Shown: positions 61,358 to 64,000 of the stretch, one piece after another
Position numbering within the stretch: position 1 is the stretch's first letter
How the letters are laid out: each line of letters opens with the position of its first letter
Source: Kineothrix sp. IPX-CK
GTDB taxonomy: Bacteria > Bacillota > Clostridia > Lachnospirales > Lachnospiraceae
DNA length: 64,000 bases
Direction of reading: 5' to 3'
Assembly (NCBI RefSeq): GCF_039134705.1
Contig: NZ_CP146256.1
Span: forward strand, 3,720,001-3,784,000
Notes under the pieces: generated by a model
What the model was told of the DNA's origin: nothing
Database searches by the model: none
Seen by the model: only the letters and a program-made list of their open reading frames with translations
Position numbers and translations under genes: made by a program

Positions 61358-62926
61358 CTACTGCTCAATTACGTTAAGATTATCCGGCAGCTCCAGAGAA
61401 TTGCTGCGGATATCGATAATCGGCCCTCCGGTACTTTCTATATATTCCCTTGTAATCGTTACCCGCCCGATATTGTCGTCTTTGGGAATCTCATACATGA
61501 TGTCTAACATGAAGTCCTCGATAATGGCACGAAGTGCTCTGGCTCCTGTATCCTTTTCCATCGCCTTTTCTGCAATCGCCTCCAAAGCTCCCTCGTCGAA
61601 TTCCAGTTTGACCTCATCCAGCTCCAGCAGCTTTTGATACTGCTTGAGAATGGCATTTTTGGGCTCTTTAAGGATTTTAACGAGCATCTCCTTGGACAAA
61701 CCTTCCAAGGTGCATATAATAGGCAGACGTCCGATGAATTCGGGAATCATTCCGAATTTCTTGATATCCTCCACCGTTACCTTGCTCAAAATATTCTTGT
61801 CCTTGTCGTATTTATCCTTAAGCTCCGCTGTATATCCGATAGAGGTTCTTTTGTTCAGGCGCTGCTTTATGATCTCCTCCAAATCGGGGAAAGCGCCTCC
61901 GCAAATGAACAGAATATTCTTGGTATTCATCGTAGTAAGGGGAACCATAGCGTTCTTGCTGTTAGCTCCTACCGGTACCTCTACCTCCGCTCCTTCCAGC
62001 AGCTTCAGCATTCCTTGCTGCACCGACTCTCCGCTGACATCTCTGGAGGTGGTATTTTTCTTCTTGGCTATCTTATCGATCTCATCGATGAATATAATAC
62101 CTCGCTCGGCTCTCTCCACCTCGTTGTCCGCCGCCGCAAGCAGCTTGGATACTACACTTTCGATATCATCCCCGATATAACCGGCTTCCGTAAGCGAAGT
62201 TGCGTCTGTTATCGCTAACGGCACATCCAGAAGTCTCGCTAAAGTCTTAACGAGGTATGTCTTGCCGCTTCCCGTAGGCCCCAGCATAAGAATGTTGGAT
62301 TTCTCGATTTCTATTTCATCCATCATTCCCGTAAAAACGCGCTTGTAATGATTGTATACCGCAACGGAAATAATCTTCTTCGCCTTCTCCTGCCCTACCA
62401 CATATTCGTCTAGCTGCGCCTTTATTTTATGGGGCGCAGGAATGTTTTTAATATCGAGTACCGGCTCTACCACTTCCCTTGGCTTCTTCTTTTTCAGCTT
62501 CTGCTTGTTGGGAATGCCGCCGTCTCCCTGCAGATCCGCCAGATTTACAAAACTGATGTTAGGGATTCCTTTTCCTTTATTTAGTTTGTCCAATTCTCCG
62601 TTTAGATTGGTATTGTTCAGCATGCCCTGATAATCGAACTGGCTGACCGTATCCATAGTCTTGTGCATACAGTCGTTGCATACGGATATGTTGTTAGGCA
62701 ATTTGAACATCTTACCCGTCTTGCTCTCCGGTCTGCGGCAGATGAAGCAGACGTCTTCATATTCGCTTTCCTTTTTCTCGTCAGACTTTTTCTCTTCGGA
62801 TTTCATTTCCTCCAAAGCACTGTCATTTCCCTTTTCGGAATCATTCTTTTCCATATTTTCTTCGGGATCTTCATTAGAAAATGCTTTTACTTCTTCCTCA
62901 TAACCTTTATTATCAAAATCGCTCAT
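61358..62926 (-). CDS. clpX: ClpX-type AAA+ unfoldase with enlarged N-terminus and linker
   Basis: The AAA+ core is standard: Walker A LMLGPTGSGKTYL (about 216), pore loop GYIGDDIESVV, Walker B IIFIDEIDKIA (about 279), sensor region FICGGAFPDLEEI, and GARALRAIIEDFMLDIMYE in the C-domain. The zinc finger is CFIC and CNDC (60/63, 83/86). At 522 residues it is about 100 longer than usual: an acidic 50-residue N-tail and a long linker (about 95-160). The ClpP-docking loop, usually IGF, reads IGY (about 363). clpP is not adjacent, so this may be a specialised paralog. Confidence 0.92.
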   Translation of the reverse strand: MSDFDNKGYEEEVKAFSNEDPEENMEKNDSEKGNDSALEEMKSEEKKSDEKKESEYEDVCFICRRPESKTGKMFKLPNNISVCNDCMHKTMDTVSQFDYQGMLNNTNLNGELDKLNKGKGIPNISFVNLADLQGDGGIPNKQKLKKKKPREVVEPVLDIKNIPAPHKIKAQLDEYVVGQEKAKKIISVAVYNHYKRVFTGMMDEIEIEKSNILMLGPTGSGKTYLVKTLARLLDVPLAITDATSLTEAGYIGDDIESVVSKLLAAADNEVERAERGIIFIDEIDKIAKKKNTTSRDVSGESVQQGMLKLLEGAEVEVPVGANSKNAMVPLTTMNTKNILFICGGAFPDLEEIIKQRLNKRTSIGYTAELKDKYDKDKNILSKVTVEDIKKFGMIPEFIGRLPIICTLEGLSKEMLVKILKEPKNAILKQYQKLLELDEVKLEFDEGALEAIAEKAMEKDTGARALRAIIEDFMLDIMYEIPKDDNIGRVTITREYIESTGGPIIDIRSNSLELPDNLNVIEQ

Positions 62927-62963
62927 TTTATTTCCTTCGCTCCTTGTACTTCATTTATCAGCA

Positions 62964-62985
62964 CGAATATAATATACTATATTCG
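62964..62985 (-). promoter_or_regulatory. Short palindrome upstream of clpX
   Basis: CGAATATA and TATATTCG are perfect complements with a 6-base spacer, 38 bases before the clpX ATG. It does not match the CtsR or HrcA consensus. Operator function is a guess. Confidence 0.3.
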
Positions 62986-63083
62986 CATATTGAATTTACT
63001 GATTTTCATTATACGGCATCCATAAATGTTGCACAAGTTAACATTTTCTAAATTGCCCGTTAGTTATTTTATAAATTTATTAG

Positions 63084-63113
63084 AAAAAAGCGGTTATTTT
63101 AAAATAACCGCTT
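63084..63113 (-). terminator. Intrinsic terminator after the HtrA-like gene
   Basis: AAGCGGTTATTTT and AAAATAACCGCTT form a 13-bp perfect stem, and TTTTTC follows on the minus strand. Confidence 0.88.
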
Positions 63114-63123
63114 CATCCACTAT

Positions 63124-64000
63124 TTATTCATTATCGCTTGTATCATTACTATTTGTATCATTACTATTTGTATCATAGGCTGCATACTTTTCACCCAGCG
63201 TTACGGTGACTGTCTTACTTTCCCATCCGGTGGGACTGCCCTGCATAATCGTTACATCGATGGTATCGCCTGCGGAATAATATTCCATAACACTCAAGAG
63301 GTCTTCCGCCGTGGTCACTTTATTACCGTCGAATTCCGTAATAATATTGCCTTTCTTGATCCCTGCCGCTTCTGCTGCAGTTCCTTCATATACCTGAGAT
63401 ACATATACGCCCTTAGGCATACCGTAAGTCTGTGCCATTTCATCCACTACAGTAAGAGGAGAGAGCCCAAGATAACCCTTATTTTCTTCCGTTACTTTTG
63501 TTCTCGTCTCTTTTAACATCAAATCTTCAATAATCGGTTTGGCGGCTGAAATGGGGATTGCATAACCCATGCCTTCTATTGCATCTCCACCGATTTTATT
63601 AGAGTTAATCCCGATTACCTCGCCTTTCAGATTGAGCAGAGCTCCGCCTGAGTTACCTGGATTGATAGCCGCATCGGTCTGTATAAAGGTGGTGTCCGAC
63701 TCGGAAGAGCTGCTGCTACTCGGACTGGATAAATCGATAACTCTGTTCACAGCACTGATTACACCTACCGTTACGGATTGGCCATAGCCCAAAGCATTAC
63801 CGATAGCTATTGCCGGTTCTCCTACAATAAGGCTGTCGGAATCGCCAAGAGCTGCAACTGCAATGGCATCCCTTGTGGTCGCACTAAGGCTTTCCAAAGG
63901 CACTGCAATGACCGCCAGGTCCATATCTGCGTCAGTTCCTTTTATCTGAGCTTCCGCTTCCGACTCGTCGGCGAACTGTACCTTCAGCGTATCTGCGCCC
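63124..64000 (-). CDS. HtrA/DegP-like serine protease with PDZ domain (5' end outside window)
   Basis: The frame is open to the window edge, so the N-terminus with the membrane anchor and the catalytic His is missing. Visible are the catalytic Asp in DADMDLAVIAVPLE, the Ser in AAINPGNSGGALLNLKG, and a C-terminal PDZ domain (AQTYGMPKGVYVSQVYEGTAAEAAGIKKGNIIT). HtrA proteins degrade misfolded extracytoplasmic proteins. The C-terminal tail repeats NSNDT twice (DTNSNDTNSNDTSDNE), from a short DNA repeat. It ends with its own terminator and precedes clpX by about 200 bases. Confidence 0.93.
   Translation of the reverse strand, partial: GADTLKVQFADESEAEAQIKGTDADMDLAVIAVPLESLSATTRDAIAVAALGDSDSLIVGEPAIAIGNALGYGQSVTVGVISAVNRVIDLSSPSSSSSSESDTTFIQTDAAINPGNSGGALLNLKGEVIGINSNKIGGDAIEGMGYAIPISAAKPIIEDLMLKETRTKVTEENKGYLGLSPLTVVDEMAQTYGMPKGVYVSQVYEGTAAEAAGIKKGNIITEFDGNKVTTAEDLLSVMEYYSAGDTIDVTIMQGSPTGWESKTVTVTLGEKYAAYDTNSNDTNSNDTSDNE

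Overview
The window comes from a low-to-moderate-GC Gram-positive anaerobe, most likely a Lachnospiraceae member (Clostridia); the genus cannot be fixed from sequence alone. Pointers are strong AGGAGG ribosome sites, a T-box in front of aspS, the GatCAB route to amidated tRNA, LL-diaminopimelate aminotransferase, an ANTAR regulator beside glnA, a multidomain [FeFe]-hydrogenase, a Csp-like subtilase, and OadB/OadG-type membrane subunits. No rRNA, tRNA, CRISPR array or phage region was seen. The only mobile element is one IS4-like insertion sequence.

Layout. 1-3.9 kb (minus): T-box leader, aspS, gatC and gatA (cut by the window edge). 3.9-5.2 kb: an acetyltransferase and a small membrane protein around a palindrome. 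5.3-8.0 kb (minus): dapF, dapL and a metal-dependent cyclase. 8.3-10.3 kb (minus): glnA and an ANTAR regulator, with a leader that carries two hexaloop hairpins overlapping a terminator. 10.5-19.5 kb: a membrane-anchored protein, the hisC-methyltransferase-hslO-nadE operon, a glycosyltransferase and a polar amino-acid ABC transporter. 19.6-26.5 kb (minus): a His/Cys-repeat surface protein, an acyltransferase, an EAL phosphodiesterase with a degenerate GGDEF domain, and a polysaccharide deacetylase. 26.6-30.1 kb (minus): a two-gene [FeFe]-hydrogenase operon bracketed by near-identical hairpins, with a flagellin C-terminal scar beside one of them. 30.5-33.2 kb (minus): a chemoreceptor and pepT.

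33.6-36.3 kb (plus): a CBS/CorC-type membrane protein and OadB- and OadG-like sodium-pump subunits. 36.7-42 kb: a small orphan protein, then a carbohydrate locus (AraC, MFS, PHP, GH2). 42-49.3 kb (minus): MATE exporter, ptsI, Rrf2 regulator, HAD phosphatase and the metNIQ methionine importer. 49.5-50.9 kb: the insertion sequence. 51-54.9 kb: cysK, a carbamate-kinase-like gene with a structured leader, and an SPFH/ribbon-helix-helix gene pair with a palindromic operator. 54.9-59.1 kb: a GH88/DUF2264 uronate locus with a divergent AraC regulator. 59.1-64 kb (minus): a proteostasis run of htrA (cut by the edge), an enlarged clpX, a subtilase and lspA.

The most interesting signals are mostly non-coding. 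They are the ANTAR-type antitermination leader of glnA, a leader element of about 75 bp shared by aspS and the carbamate-kinase-like gene, a 27-bp palindromic repeat present three times between genes, and the nested palindromes between the T-box and aspS. Among proteins, the His/Cys-repeat surface protein, the SPFH/RHH pair, the NuoF/GltD-like hydrogenase partner and the enlarged ClpX deserve attention. All family calls were made by reading motifs; no database search was run.
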